A stretch of 64,000 nucleotides of DNA from Ranitomeya variabilis (GCF_051348905.1 NC_135232.1:790118775-790182774); one strand, 5' to 3'. Numbered from the stretch's first letter, positions 12,340 through 26,338 are shown. The notes: generated by a model not told the origin, from the letters alone. Program-made: numbers and translations.

Positions 12340-13665
12340 TATTTTAAAGTTTGTGTGACATTCATACTTTGTCTCAGTTGTTGGAAATATGAAAAAGGAA
12401 AAAAAATGTATCAGATCTGCGCTTAATATTAACATTTAGAGAAAATTAGAAGCCGTATTTAGGTTTGAACTTGTCAAAGAACGTAGAAGGAGCAGATACT
12501 AAAGGCTCATTGACACAAACAATAGCATATAGGGCACAATAAATTATTGCATATTGTTTGTCTAGTGATTGGTGTTCTGTTTCCTGCTTTCAGTAGTCCC
12601 AAGTTCTTTTTTTAATTTGAACCTTTTTAAAAGTCATTTTTGTATGTGTTTACAAGATATGCAAAACGTGGACATTCTTTGGCTAAAAAGTGTCGAAATA
12701 AGTTTAAAGATGAGAACAGAGTGATATCAGCTGCCTTGTCCTAATAAACACTTTCTGCTTCGCTAACGAGATCACTGAAATCATGTAAGCAAGTAATTTT
12801 TGGAGAGCCGAAATTCAGTGGAAATGAGTTTTTTGTTATTAAGTTAATTTTTATGGTAAGAAATTAGTTTATAATTTTGGACAAATCATCTGAACTCTTT
12901 TCATAATAATCTAGCGTTAACACAAATTACCACTATAAAATCTGAAGCAGTAAACTTTGTGAAAGCCAAATTTTGTATCAGTCTGAAATCTTTTGGCCAT
13001 TAATGTACAGTCCTAGATATTTTTAGAAAAACTGTAAAAGGAAAAAATGAGGAAAGGAAAAACTTCTAAAGAAAAGCATAGCTGACTTCTAAAATCAGGA
13101 TATCTAGCAGGAGCACTCCAGAAAATTTCCCTGCATTCATTTGGACTAAAACAAATGTTCTCTGATAGTCTTATCATATGGCTAAAATTATTTCCTTTGT
13201 TTTGACTAATATCCTTCCCAAATCAGTGTCCCATTAGCGTACAACGAAACTGATGTTCCAAGCCATTTTTCTAGGCTTAAGTTCCTAAGGGTCAGTGGCT
13301 ACTGCATTGAAGCTGTAGAAAGTAAAAAAGATCAAAGCTTGAGAGTCAGAAACCAGCAAAATCAACCCCTTTTGTGGTCTTGCATACATTACTGTGCCAC
13401 ATTTTACCAACAGGGAACTCTGTTAGTAATTTATAATGAACTCCTGGCATGTAAGACTAAAAAAGTGCATGTAATGAGTTTTAGTATGAAATAGATCTTT
13501 CCCTTTTACATTATATGCATTTTCTTTCTGATCAGTTTTACCTTTACAAATAAGAAAACAAAAGCAAAGTTCCATAGAGAAAAGAAATCTTTCTGTTATC
13601 CAGTCATCAGGAAAATGTTGAGTATCTAGATTTGACAAAACACCTACTTCAAGTAAGAGACTTGT

Positions 13666-13751
13666 GGCTCTGTGGTGCAATGGATAGCGCATTGGACTTC
13701 TAGGGAACTGATGTGATTCAAAGGTTGTGGGTTCGAGTCCCACCAGAGTCA
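13666..13751 (+). tRNA. tRNA-Arg-TCT: tRNA-Arg (TCT), C11T variant
   Basis: The 5' D-stem strand reads GTGC instead of GCGC. U11 can still wobble-pair with G24, so folding may survive, but box A becomes TGGTGCAATGG, away from consensus at a conserved C. The T-loop is canonical. The change is private to this copy and is a CpG transition. Confidence 0.9.
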
Positions 13752-15077
13752 TATTTTAAAGTTTGTGTGACATTCATACTTTGTCTCAGTTGTTGGAAAT
13801 ATGAAAAAGGAAAAAAAATGTATCAGATCTGCGCTTAATATTAACATTTAGAGAAAATTAGAAGCCGTATTTAGGTTTGAACTTGTCAAAGAACGTAGAA
13901 GGAGCAGATACTAAAGGCTCATTGACACAAACAATAGCATATAGGGCACAATAAATTATTGCATATTGTTTGTCTAGTGATTGGTGTTCTGTTTCCTGTT
14001 TTCAGTAGTCCCAAGTTGTTTTTTTAATTTGAACCTTTTTAAAAGTCATTTTTGTATGTGTTTACAAGATATGCAAAACGTGGACATTCTTTGGCTAAAA
14101 AGTGTCGAAATAAGTTTAAAGATGAGAACAGAGTGATATCAGCTGCCTTGTCCTAATAAACACTTTCTGCTTCGCTAACGAGATCACTGAAATCATGTAA
14201 GCAAGTAATTTTTGGAGAGCCGAAATTCAGTGGAAATGAGTTTTTTGTTATTAAGTTAATTTTTATGGTAAGAAATTAGTTTATAATTTTGGACAAATCA
14301 TCTGAACTCTTTTCATAATAATCTAGCGTTAACACAAATTACCACTATAAAATCTGAAGCAGTAAACTTTGTGAAAGCCAAATTTTGTATCAGTCTGAAA
14401 TCTTTTGGCCATTAATGTACAGTCCTAGATATTTTTAGAAAAACTGTAAAAGGAAAAAATGAGGAAAGGAAAAACTTCTAAAGAAAAGCATAGCTGACTT
14501 CTAAAATCAGGATATCTAGCAGGAGCACTCCAGAAAATTTCCCTGCATTCATTTGGACTAAAACAAATGTTCTCTGATAGTCTTATCATATGGCTAAAAT
14601 TATTTCCTTTGTTTTGACTAATATCCTTCCCAAACCAGTGTCCCATTAGCGTACAACGAAACTGATGTTCCAAGCCATTTTTCTAGGCTTAAGTTCCTAA
14701 GGGTCAGTGGCTACTGCATTGAAGCTGTAGAAAGTAAAAAAGATCAAAGCTTGAGAGTCAGAAACCAGCAAAATCAACCCCTTTTGTGGTCTTGCATACA
14801 TTACTGTGCCACATTTTACCAACAGGGAACTCTGTTAGTAATTTATAATGAACTCCTGGCATGTAAGACTAAAAAAGTGCATGTAATGAGTTTTAGTATG
14901 AAATAGATCTTTCCCTTTTACATTATATGCATTTTCTTTCTGATCAGTTTTACCTTTACAAATAAGAAAACAAAAGCAAAGTTCCATAGAGAAAAGAAAT
15001 CTTTCTGTTATCCAGTCATCAGGAAAATGTTGAGTATCTCGATTTGACAAAACACCTACTTCAAGTAAGAGACTTGT

Positions 15078-15163
15078 GGCTCTGTGGCGCAATGGATAGC
15101 GCATTGGACTTCTAGGGAACTGATGTGATTCAAAGGTTGTGGGTTTGAGTCCCACCAGAGTCA
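15078..15163 (+). tRNA. tRNA-Arg-TCT: tRNA-Arg (TCT), C56T variant
   Basis: T-loop TTTGAGT; C at -38. Its following spacer carries the CCTAATAAAC variant also seen near 4723, 12742 and 14153. Confidence 0.9.
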
Positions 15164-16489
15164 TATTTTAAAGTTTGTGTGACATTCATACTTTGTCTCA
15201 GTTGTTGGAAATATGAAAAAGGAAAAAAAATGTATCAGATCTGCGCTTAATATTAACATTTAGAGAAAATTAGAAGCCGTATTTAGGTTTGAACTTGTCA
15301 AAGAACGTAGAAGGAGCAGATACTAAAGGCTCATTGACACAAACAATAGCATATAGGGCACAATAAATTATTGCATATTGTTTGTCTAGTGATTGGTGTT
15401 CTGTTTCCTGTTTTCAGTAGTCCCAAGTTGTTTTTTTAATTTGAACCTTTTTAAAAGTCATTTTTGTATGTGTTTACAAGATATGCAAAACGTGGACATT
15501 CTTTGGCTAAAAAGTGTCGAAATAAGTTTAAAGATGAGAACAGAGTGATATCAGCTGCCTTGTCCTAATAAACACTTTCTGCTTCGCTAACGAGATCACT
15601 GAAATCATGTAAGCAAGTAATTTTTGGAGAGCCGAAATTCAGTGGAAATGAGTTTTTTGTTATTAAGTTAATTTTTATGGTAAGAAATTAGTTTATAATT
15701 TTGGACAAATCATCTGAACTCTTTTCATAATAATCTAGCGTTAACACAAATTACCACTATAAAATCTGAAGCAGTAAACTTTGTGAAAGCCAAATTTTGT
15801 ATCAGTCTGAAATCTTTTGGCCATTAATGTACAGTCCTAGATATTTTTAGAAAAACTGTAAAAGGAAAAAATGAGGAAAGGAAAAACTTCTAAAGAAAAG
15901 CATAGCTGACTTCTAAAATCAGGATATCTAGCAGGAGCACTCCAGAAAATTTCCCTGCATTCATTTGGACTAAAACAAATGTTCTCTGATAGTCTTATCA
16001 TATGGCTAAAATTATTTCCTTTGTTTTGACTAATATCCTTCCCAAACCAGTGTCCCATTAGCGTACAACGAAACTGATGTTCCAAGCCATTTTTCTAGGC
16101 TTAAGTTCCTAAGGGTCAGTGGCTACTGCATTGAAGCTGTAGAAAGTAAAAAAGATCAAAGCTTGAGAGTCAGAAACCAGCAAAATCAACCCCTTTTGTG
16201 GTCTTGCATACATTACTGTGCCACATTTTACCAACAGGGAACTCTGTTAGTAATTTATAATGAACTCCTGGCATGTAAGACTAAAAAAGTGCATGTAATG
16301 AGTTTTAGTATGAAATAGATCTTTCCCTTTTACATTATATGCATTTTCTTTCTGATCAGTTTTACCTTTACAAATAAGAAAACAAAAGCAAAGTTCCATA
16401 GAGAAAAGAAATCTTTCTGTTATCCAGTCATCAGGAAAATGTTGAGTATCTAGATTTGACAAAACACCTACTTCAAGTAAGAGACTTGT

Positions 16490-16575
16490 GGCTCTGTGGC
16501 GCAATGGATAGCGCATTGGACTTCTAGGGAACTGATGTGATTCAAAGGTTGTGGGTTCGAGTACCACCAGAGTCA
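16490..16575 (+). tRNA. tRNA-Arg-TCT: tRNA-Arg (TCT), C61A variant, probably impaired
   Basis: The 3' T-stem strand reads ACCAC instead of CCCAC. This removes the G53-C61 pair that closes the T-loop and changes a conserved base of box B. All other positions are canonical. The same change occurs at 26339, 9,849 bp downstream. Confidence 0.9.
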
Positions 16576-17901
16576 TATTTTAAAGTTTGTGTGACATTCA
16601 TACTTTGTCTCAGTTGTTGGAAATATGAAAAAGGAAAAAAAATGTATCAGATCTGCGCTTAATATTAACATTTAGAGAAAATTAGAAGCCGTATTTAGGT
16701 TTGAACTTGTCAAAGAACGTAGAAGGAGCAGATACTAAAGGCTCATTGACACAAACAATAGCATATAGGGCACAATAAATTATTGCATATTGTTTGTCTA
16801 GTGATTGGTGTTCTGTTTCCTGTTTTCAGTAGTCCCAAGTTGTTTTTTTAATTTGAACCTTTTTAAAAGTCATTTTTGTATGTGTTTACAAGATATGCAA
16901 AACGTGGACATTCTTTGGCTAAAAAGTGTCGAAATAAGTTTAAAGATGAGAACAGAGTGATATCAGCTGCCTTGTCCTCATAAACACTTTCTGCTTCGCT
17001 AACGAGATCACTGAAATCATGTAAGCAGGTAATTTTTGGAGAGCCGAAATTCAGTGGAAATGAGTTTTTTGTTATTAAGTTAATTTTTATGGTAAGAAAT
17101 TAGTTTATAATTTTGGACAAATCATCTGATCTCTTTTCATAATAATCTAGCGTTAACACAAATTACCACTATAAAATCTGAAGCAGTAAACTTTGTGAAA
17201 GCCAAATTTTGTATCAGTCTGAAATCTTTTGGCCATTAATGTACAGTCCTAGATATTTTTAGAAAAACTGTAAAAGGAAAAAATGAGGAAAGGAAAAACT
17301 TCTAAAGAAAAGCATTGCTGACTTCTAAAATCAGGATATCTAGCAGGAGTACTCCAGAAAATTTCCCTGCATTTATTTGGACTAAAACAAATGTTCTCTG
17401 ATAGTCTTATCATATGGCTAAAATTATTTCCTTTGTTTTGACTAATATCCTTCCCAAACCAGTGTCCCATTAGCGTACAATGAAACTGATGTTCCAAGCC
17501 ATTTTTCTAGGCTTAAGTTCCTAAGGGTCAGTGGCTACTGCATTGAAGCTGTAGAAAGTAAAAAAGATCAAAGCTTGAGAGTCAGAAACCAGCAAAATCA
17601 ACCCCTTTTGTGGTCTTGCATACATTACTGTGCCACATTTTACCAACAGGGAACTCTGTTAGTAATTTATAATGAACTCCTGGCATGTAAGACTAAAAAA
17701 GTGCATGTAATGAGTTTTAGTATGAAATAGATCTTTCCCTTTTACATTATATGCATTTTCTTTCTGATCAGTTTTACCTTTACAAATAAGAAAACAAAAG
17801 CAAAGTTCCATAGAGAAAAGAAATCTTTCTGTTATCCAGTCATCAGGAAAATGTTGAGTATCTAGATTTGACAAAACACCTACTTCAAGTAAGAGACTTG
17901 T

Positions 17902-17987
17902 GGCTCTGTGGCGCAATGGATAGCGCATTGGACTTCTAGGGAACTGATGTGATTCAAAGGTTGTGGGTTCGAGTCCCACCAGAGTCA
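17902..17987 (+). tRNA. tRNA-Arg-TCT: tRNA-Arg (TCT), intact
   Basis: All stems and both internal promoter boxes are canonical. A at -38. Confidence 0.95.
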
Positions 17988-19313
17988 TATTTTAAAGTTT
18001 GTGTGACATTCATACTTTGTCTCAGTTGTTGGAAATATGAAAAAGGAAAAAAAATGTATCAGATCTGCGCTTAATATTAACATTTAGAGAAAATTAGAAG
18101 CCGTATTTAGGTTTGAACTTGTCAAAGAACGTAGAAGGAGCAGATACTAAAGGCTCATTGACACAAACAATAGCATATAGGGCACAATAAATTATTGCAT
18201 ATTGTTTGTCTAGTGATTGGTGTTCTGTTTCCTGTTTTCAGTAGTCCCAAGTTGTTTTTTTAATTTGAACCTTTTTAAAAGTCATTTTTGTATGTGTTTA
18301 CAAGATATGCAAAACGTGGACATTCTTTGGCTAAAAAGTGTCGAAATAAGTTTAAAGATGAGAACAGAGTGATATCAGCTGCCTTGTCCTCATAAACACT
18401 TTCTGCTTCGCTAACGAGATCACTGAAATCATGTAAGCAGGTAATTTTTGGAGAGCCGAAATTCAGTGGAAATGAGTTTTTTGTTATTAAGTTAATTTTT
18501 ATGGTAAGAAATTAGTTTATAATTTTGGACAAATCATCTGATCTCTTTTCATAATAATCTAGCGTTAACACAAATTACCACTATAAAATCTGAAGCAGTA
18601 AACTTTGTGAAAGCCAAATTTTGTATCAGTCTGAAATCTTTTGGCCATTAATGTACAGTCCTAGATATTTTTAGAAAAACTGTAAAAGGAAAAAATGAGG
18701 AAAGGAAAAACTTCTAAAGAAAAGCATAGCTGACTTCTAAAATCAGGATATCTAGCAGGAGCACTCCAGAAAATTTCCCTGCATTCATTTGGACTAAAAC
18801 AAATGTTCTCTGATAGTCTTATCATATGGCTAAAATTATTTCCTTTGTTTTGACTAATATCCTTCCCAAACCAGTGTCCCATTAGCGTACAACGAAACTG
18901 ATGTTCCAAGCCATTTTTCTAGGCTTAAGTTCCTAAGGGTCAGTGGCTACTGCATTGAAGCTGTAGAAAGTAAAAAAGATCAAAGCTTGAGAGTCAGAAA
19001 CCAGCAAAATCAACCCCTTTTGTGGTCTTGCATACATTACTGTGCCACATTTTACCAACAGGGAACTCTGTTAGTAATTTATAATGAACTCCTGGCATGT
19101 AAGACTAAAAAAGTGCATGTAATGAGTTTTAGTATGAAATAGATCTTTCCCTTTTACATTATATGCATTTTCTTTCTGATCAGTTTTACCTTTACAAATA
19201 AGAAAACAAAAGCAAAGTTCCATAGAGAAAAGAAATCTTTCTGTTATCCAGTCATCAGGAAAATGTTGAGTATCTCGATTTGACAAAACACCTACTTCAA
19301 GTAAGAGACTTGT

Positions 19314-19399
19314 GGCTCTGTGGCGCAATGGATAGCGCATTGGACTTCTAGGGAACTGATGTGATTCAAAGGTTGTGGGTTCAAGTCCCACCAGAGTCA
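19314..19399 (+). tRNA. tRNA-Arg-TCT: tRNA-Arg (TCT), G57A variant, likely functional
   Basis: The T-loop reads TTCAAGT. Position 57 accepts either purine in tRNAs, so this copy probably folds and works. Box B (GGTTCAAGTCC) still fits a relaxed consensus. Private to this copy and a CpG transition. Confidence 0.93.
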
Positions 19400-20725
19400 T
19401 ATTTTAAAGTTTGTGTGACATTCATACTTTGTCTCAGTTGTTGGAAATATGAAAAAGGAAAAAAAAAGTATCAGATCTGCGCTTAATATTAACATTTAGA
19501 GAAAATTAGAAGCCGTATTTAGGTTTGAACTTGTCAAAGAACGTAGAAGGAGCAGATACTAAAGGCTCATTGACACAAACAATAGCATATAGGGCACAAT
19601 AAATTATTGCATATTGTTTGTCTAGTGATTGGTGTTCTGTTTCCTGTTTTCAGTAGTCCCAAGTTGTTTTTTTAATTTGAACCTTTTTAAAAGTCATTTT
19701 TGTATGTGTTTACAAGATATGCAAAACGTGGACATTCTTTGGCTAAAAAGTGTCGAAATAAGTTTAAAGATGAGAACAGAGTGATATCAGCTGCCTTGTC
19801 CTCATAAACACTTTCTGCTTCGCTAACGAGATCACTGAAATCATGTAAGCAGGTAATTTTTGGAGAGCCGAAATTCAGTGGAAATGAGTTTTTTGTTATT
19901 AAGTTAATTTTTATGGTAAGAAATTAGTTTATAATTTTGGACAAATCATCTGATCTCTTTTCATAATAATCTAGCGTTAACACAAATTACCACTATAAAA
20001 TCTGAAGCAGTAAACTTTGTGAAAGCCAAATTTTGTATCAGTCTGAAATCTTTTGGCCATTAATGTACAGTCCTAGATATTTTTAGAAAAACTGTAAAAG
20101 GAAAAAATGAGGAAAGGAAAAACTTCTAAAGAAAAGCATTGCTGACTTCTAAAATCAGGATATCTAGCAGGAGTACTCCAGAAAATTTCCCTGCATTTAT
20201 TTGGACTAAAACAAATGTTCTCTGATAGTCTTATCATATGGCTAAAATTATTTCCTTTGTTTTGACTAATATCCTTCCCAAACCAGTGTCCCATTAGCGT
20301 ACAATGAAACTGATGTTCCAAGCCATTTTTCTAGGCTTAAGTTCCTAAGGGTCAGTGGCTACTGCATTGAAGCTGTAGAAAGTAAAAAAGATCAAAGCTT
20401 GAGAGTCAGAAACCAGCAAAATCAACCCCTTTTGTGGTCTTGCATACATTACTGTGCCACATTTTACCAACAGGGAACTCTGTTAGTAATTTATAATGAA
20501 CTCCTGGCATGTAAGACTAAAAAAGTGCATGTAATGAGTTTTAGTATGAAATAGATCTTTCCCTTTTACATTATATGCATTTTCTTTCTGATCAGTTTTA
20601 CCTTTACAAATAAGAAAACAAAAGCAAAGTTCCATAGAGAAAAGAAATCTTTCTGTTATCCAGTCATCAGGAAAATGTTGAGTATCTAGATTTGACAAAA
20701 CACCTACTTCAAGTAAGAGACTTGT

Positions 20726-20811
20726 GGCTCTGTGGCGCAATGGATAGCGCATTGGACTTCTAGGGAACTGATGTGATTCAAAGGTTGTGGGTTCGAGTCC
20801 CACCAGAGTCA
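20726..20811 (+). tRNA. tRNA-Arg-TCT: tRNA-Arg (TCT), intact
   Basis: Canonical tRNA. Its downstream spacer carries rare variants TTGGGTTTGAAC and AGTCATATTTG, shared with the unit after 30575. Confidence 0.95.
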
Positions 20812-22137
20812 TATTTTAAAGTTTGTGTGACATTCATACTTTGTCTCAGTTGTTGGAAATATGAAAAAGGAAAAAAAATGTATCAGATCTGCGCTTAATA
20901 TTAACATTTAGAGAAAATTAGAAGCCGTATTTGGGTTTGAACTTGTCAAAGAACGTAGAAGGAGCAGATACTAAAGGCTCATTGACACAAACAATAGCAT
21001 ATAGGGCACAATAAATTATTGCATATTGTTTGTCTAGTGATTGGTGTTCTGTTTCCTGTTTTCAGTAGTCCCAAGTTGTTTTTTTAATTTGAACCTTTTT
21101 AAAAGTCATATTTGTATGTGTTTACAAGATATGCAAAACGTGGACATTCTTTGGCTAAAAAGTGTCGAAATAAGTTTAAAGATGAGAACAGAGTGATATC
21201 AGCTGCCTTGTCCTCATAAACACTTTCTGCTTCGCTAACGAGATCACTGAAATCATGTAAGCAGATAATTTTTGGAGAGCCGAAATTCAGTGGAAATGAG
21301 TTTTTTGTTATTAAGTTAATTTTTATGGTAAGAAATTAGTTTATAATTTTGGACAAATCATCTGATCTCTTTTCATAATAATCTAGCGTTAACACAAATT
21401 ACCACTATAAAATCTGAAGCAGTAAACTTTGTGAAAGCCAAATTTTGTATCAGTCTGAAATCTTTTGGCCATTAATGTACAGTCCTAGATATTTTTAGAA
21501 AAACTGTAAAAGGAAAAAATGAGGAAAGGAAAAACTTCTAAAGAAAAGCATAGCTGACTTCTAAAATCAGGATATCTAGCAGGAGCACTCCAGAAAATTT
21601 CCCTGCATTCATTTGGACTAAAACAAATGTTCTCTGATAGTCTTATCATATGGCTAAAATTATTTCCTTTGTTTTGACTAATATCCTTCCCAAACCAGTG
21701 TCCCATTAGCGTACAACGAAACTGATGTTCCAAGCCATTTTTCTAGGCTTAAGTTCCTAAGGGTCAGTGGCTACTGCATTGAAGCTGTAGAAAGTAAAAA
21801 AGATCAAAGCTTGAGAGTCAGAAACCAGCAAAATCAACCCCTTTTGTGGTCTTGCATACATTACTGTGCCACATTTTACCAACAGGGAACTCTGTTAGTA
21901 ATTTATAATGAACTCCTGGCATGTAAGACTAAAAAAGTGCATGTAATGAGTTTTAGTATGAAATAGATCTTTCCCTTTTACATTATATGCATTTTCTTTC
22001 TGATCAGTTTTACCTTTACAAATAAGAAAACAAAAGCAAAGGTCCATAGAGAAAAGAAATCTTTCTGTTATCCAGTCATCAGGAAAATGTTGAGTATCTA
22101 GATTTGACAAAACACCTACTTCAAGTAAGAGACTTGT

Positions 22138-22223
22138 GGCTCTGTGGCGCAATGGATAGCGCATTGGACTTCTAGGGAACTGATGTGATTCAAAGGTTGT
22201 GGGTTTGAGTCCCACCAGAGTCA
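22138..22223 (+). tRNA. tRNA-Arg-TCT: tRNA-Arg (TCT), C56T variant
   Basis: T-loop TTTGAGT. The upstream AAAGGTCCAT variant links its 5' flank to the units at 7059 and 8471, while its downstream spacer has a different haplotype (AAATAAGTTT), which points to mosaic exchange. Confidence 0.9.
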
Positions 22224-23549
22224 TATTTTAAAGTTTGTGTGACATTCATACTTTGTCTCAGTTGTTGGAAATATGAAAAAGGAAAAAAAATGTATCAGAT
22301 CTGCGCTTAATATTAACATTTAGAGAAAATTAGAAGCCGTATTTAGGTTTGAACTTGTCAAAGAACGTAGAAGGAGCAGATACTAAAGGCTCATTGACAC
22401 AAACAATAGCATATAGGGCACAATAAATTATTGCATATTGTTTGTCTAGTGATTGGTGTTCTGTTTCCTGTTTTCAGTAGTCCCAAGTTCTTTTTTTAAT
22501 TTGAACCTTTTTAAAAGTCATTTTTGTATGTGTTTACAAGATATGCAAAACGTGGACATTCTTTGGCTAAAAAGTGTCGAAATAAGTTTAAAGATGAGAA
22601 CAGAGTGATATCAGCTGCCTTGTCCTCATAAACACTTTCTGCTTCGCTAACGAGATCACTGAAATCATGTAAGCAGATAATTTTTGGAGAGCCGAAATTC
22701 AGTGGAAATGAGTTTTTTGTTATTAAGTTAATTTTTATGGTAAGAAATTAGTTTATAATTTTGGACAAATCATCTGATCTCTTTTCATAATAATCTAGCG
22801 TTAACACAAATTACCACTATAAAATCTGAAGCAGTAAACTTTGTGAAAGCCAAATTTTGTATCAGTCTGAAATCTTTTGGCCATTAATGTACAGTCCTAG
22901 ATATTTTTAGAAAAACTGTAAAAGGAAAAAATGAGGAAAGGAAAAACTTCTAAAGAAAAGCATAGCTGACTTCTAAAATCAGGATATCTAGCAGGAGCAC
23001 TCCAGAAAATTTCCCTGCATTCATTTGGACTAAAACAAATGTTCTCTGATAGTCTTATCATATGGCTAAAATTATTTCCTTTGTTTTGACTAATATCCTT
23101 CCCAAACCAGTGTCCCATTAGCGTACAACGAAACTGATGTTCCAAGCCATTTTTCTAGGCTTAAGTTCCTAAGGGTCAGTGGCTACTGCATTGAAGCTGT
23201 AGAAAGTAAAAAAGATCAAAGCTTGAGAGTCAGAAACCAGCAAAATCAACCCCTTTTGTGGTCTTGCATACATTACTGTGCCACATTTTACCAACAGGGA
23301 ACTCTGTTAGTAATTTATAATGAACTCCTGGCATGTAAGACTAAAAAAGTGCATGTAATGAGTTTTAGTATGAAATAGATCTTTCCCTTTTACATTATAT
23401 GCATTTTCTTTCTGATCAGTTTTACCTTTACAAATAAGAAAACAAAAGCAAAGTTCCATAGAGAAAAGAAATCTTTCTGTTATCCAGTCATCAGGAAAAT
23501 GTTGAGTATCTAGATTTGACAAAACACCTACTTCAAGTAAGAGACTTGT

Positions 23550-23635
23550 GGCTCTGTGGCGCAATGGATAGCGCATTGGACTTCTAGGGAACTGATGTGA
23601 TTCAAAGTTTGTGGGTTCGAGTCCCACCAGAGTCA
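23550..23635 (+). tRNA. tRNA-Arg-TCT: tRNA-Arg (TCT), G46T variant
   Basis: The variable loop reads AGTTT instead of AGGTT. Position 46 can make a tertiary contact with the 13-22 pair, so a mild effect is possible; promoter boxes are untouched. The downstream CTGCACTTCAT variant is linked to this allele. Confidence 0.9.
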
Positions 23636-24961
23636 TATTTTAAAGTTTGTGTGACATTCATACTTTGTCTCAGTTGTTGGAAATATGAAAAAGGAAAAAA
23701 AATGTATCAGATCTGCACTTCATATTAACATTTAGAGAAAATTAGAAGCCGTATTTAGGTTTGAACTTGTCAAAGAACGTAGAAGGAGCAGATACTAAAG
23801 GCTCATTGACACAAACAATAGCATATAGGGCACAATAAATTATTGCATATTGTTTGTCTAGTGATTGGTGTTCTGTTTCCTGTTTTCAGTAGTCCCAAGT
23901 TCTTTTTTTAATTTGAACCTTTTTAAAAGTCATTTTTGTATGTGTTTACAAGATATGCAAAACGTGGACATTCTTTGGCTAAAAAGTGTCGAAATAAGTT
24001 TAAAGATGAGAACAGAGTGATATCAGCTGCCTTGTCCTCATAAACACTTTCTGCTTCGCTAACGAGATCACTGAAATCATGTAAGCAAGTAATTTTTGGA
24101 GAGCCGAAATTCAGTGGAAATGAGTTTTTTGTTATTAAGTTAATTTTTATGGTAAGAAATTAGTTTATAATTTTGGACAAATCATCTGAACTCTTTTCAT
24201 AATAATCTAGCGTTAACACAAATTACCACTATAAAATCTGAAGCAGTAAACTTTGTGAAAGCCAAATTTTGTATCAGTCTGAAATCTTTTGGCCATTAAT
24301 GTACAGTCCTAGATATTTTTAGAAAAACTGTAAAAGGAAAAAATGAGGAAAGGAAAAACTTCTAAAGAAAAGCATAGCTGACTTCTAAAATCAGGATATC
24401 TAGCAGGAGCACTCCAGAAAATTTCCCTGCATTCATTTGGACTAAAACAAATGTTCTCTGATAGTCTTATCATATGGCTAAAATTATTTCCTTTGTTTTG
24501 ACTAATATCCTTCCCAAACCAGTGTCCCATTAGCGTACAACGAAACTGATGTTCCAAGCCATTTTTCTAGGCTTAAGTTCCTAAGGGTCAGTGGCTACTG
24601 CATTGAAGCTGTAGAAAGTAAAAAAGATCAAAGCTTGAGAGTCAGAAACCAGCAAAATCAACCCCTTTTGTGGTCTTGCATACATTACTGTGCCACATTT
24701 TACCAACAGGGAACTCTGTTAGTAATTTATAATGAACTCCTGGCATGTAAGACTAAAAAAGTGCATGTAATGAGTTTTAGTATGAAATAGATCTTTCCCT
24801 TTTACATTATATGCATTCTCTTTCTGATCAATTTTACCTTTACAAATAAGAAAACAAAAGCAAAGTTCCATAGAGAAAAGAAATCTTTCTGTTATCCAGT
24901 CATCAGGAAAATATTGAGTATCTAGATTTGACAAAACACCTACTTCAAGTAAGAGACTTGT

Positions 24962-25039
24962 GGCTCTGTGGCGCAATGGATAGCGCATTGGACTTCTAGG
25001 GAACTGATGTGATTCAAAGGTTGTGGGTTCGAGTCCCAC
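24962..25039 (+). pseudogene. tRNA-Arg (TCT) pseudogene, 3' acceptor strand deleted
   Basis: The tRNA is canonical through position 65 (end of the T stem), then runs into ATTCATACTTTG. A 28-bp deletion removed the 3' acceptor strand, the discriminator and the T4 terminator. ATTCATA cannot pair with GGCTCTG, so no acceptor stem forms. Box A and box B are both intact. The unit also has a 7-bp deletion 57 bp downstream (GATCTGCTCTAACATTT). Confidence 0.93.
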
Positions 25040-26338
25040 ATTCATACTTTGTCTCAGTTGTTGGAAATATGAAAAAGGAAAAAAAATGTATCAGATCTGC
25101 TCTAACATTTAGAGAAAATTAGAAGCCGTATTTAGGTTTGAACTTGTCAAAGAACGTAGAAGGAGCAGATACTAAAGGCTCATTGACACAAACAATAGCA
25201 TATAGGGCACAATAAATTATTGCATATTGTTTGTCTAGTGATTGGTGTTCTGTTTCCTGTTTTCAGTAGTCCCAAGTTGTTTTTTTAATTTGAACCTTTT
25301 TAAAAGTCATTTTTGTATGTGTTTACAAGATATGCAAAACGTGGACATTCTTTGGCTAAAAAGTGTCGAAATAAGTTTAAAGATGAGAACAGAGTGATAT
25401 CAGCTGCCTTGTCCTCATAAACACTTTCTGCTTCGCTAACGAGATCACTGAAATCATGTAAGCAGGTAATTTTTGGAGAGCCGAAATTCAGTGGAAATGA
25501 GTTTTTTGTTATTAAGTTAATTTTTATGGTAAGAAATTAGTTTATAATTTTGGACAAATCATCTGATCTCTTTTCATAATAATCTAGCGTTAACACAAAT
25601 TACCACTATAAAATCTGAAGCAGTAAACTTTGTGAAAGCCAAATTTTGTATCAGTCTGAAATCTTTTGGCCATTAATGTACAGTCCTAGATATTTTTAGA
25701 AAAACTGTAAAAGGAAAAAATGAGGAAAGGAAAAACTTCTAAAGAAAAGCATAGCTGACTTCTAAAATCAGGATATCTAGCAGGAGCACTCCAGAAAATG
25801 TCCCTGCATTCATTTGGACTAAAACAAATGTTCTCTGATAGTCTTATCATATGGCTAAAATTATTTCCTTTGTTTTGACTAATATCCTTCCCAAACCAGT
25901 GTCCCATTAGCGTACAACGAAACTGATGTTCCAAGCCATTTTTCTAGGCTTAAGTTCCTAAGGGTCAGTGGCTACTGCATTGAAGCTGTAGAAAGTAAAA
26001 AAGATCAAAGCTTGAGAGTCAGAAACCAGCAAAATCAACCCCTTTTGTGGTCTTGCATACATTACTGTGCCACATTTTACCAACAGGGAACTCTGTTAGT
26101 AATTTATAATGAACTCCTGGCATGTAAGACTAAAAAAGTGCATGTAATGAGTTTTAGTATGAAATAGATCTTTCCCTTTTACATTATATGCATTTTCTTT
26201 CTGATCAGTTTTACCTTTACAAATAAGAAAACAAAAGCAAAGTTCCATAGAGAAAAGAAATCTTTCTGTTATCCAGTCATCAGGAAAATGTTGAGTATCT
26301 AGATTTGACAAAACACCTACTTCAAGTAAGAGACTTGT

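Larger units (their letters stand above)
16247..23306. repeat. Higher-order block, partner of 26096-33155 (offset 9,849 bp)
   Basis: Shared markers at a constant offset include the C61A tRNA (16490/26339), AAAAAAGTATCAG (19463/29312), TTGGGTTTGAAC (20931/30780) and AGTCATATTTG (21106/30955). Differences between the two, such as the -38 base, show later change or exchange. Confidence 0.8.
23307..26095. repeat. Higher-order block, partner of 34568-37356 (offset 11,261 bp)
   Basis: A G46T unit followed by a 1,377-bp unit with the 28-bp and 7-bp deletions occurs at both places. The offset exceeds that of the preceding block by exactly one 1,412-bp unit, so one unit (33399) was gained or lost in between. 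Confidence 0.8.
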
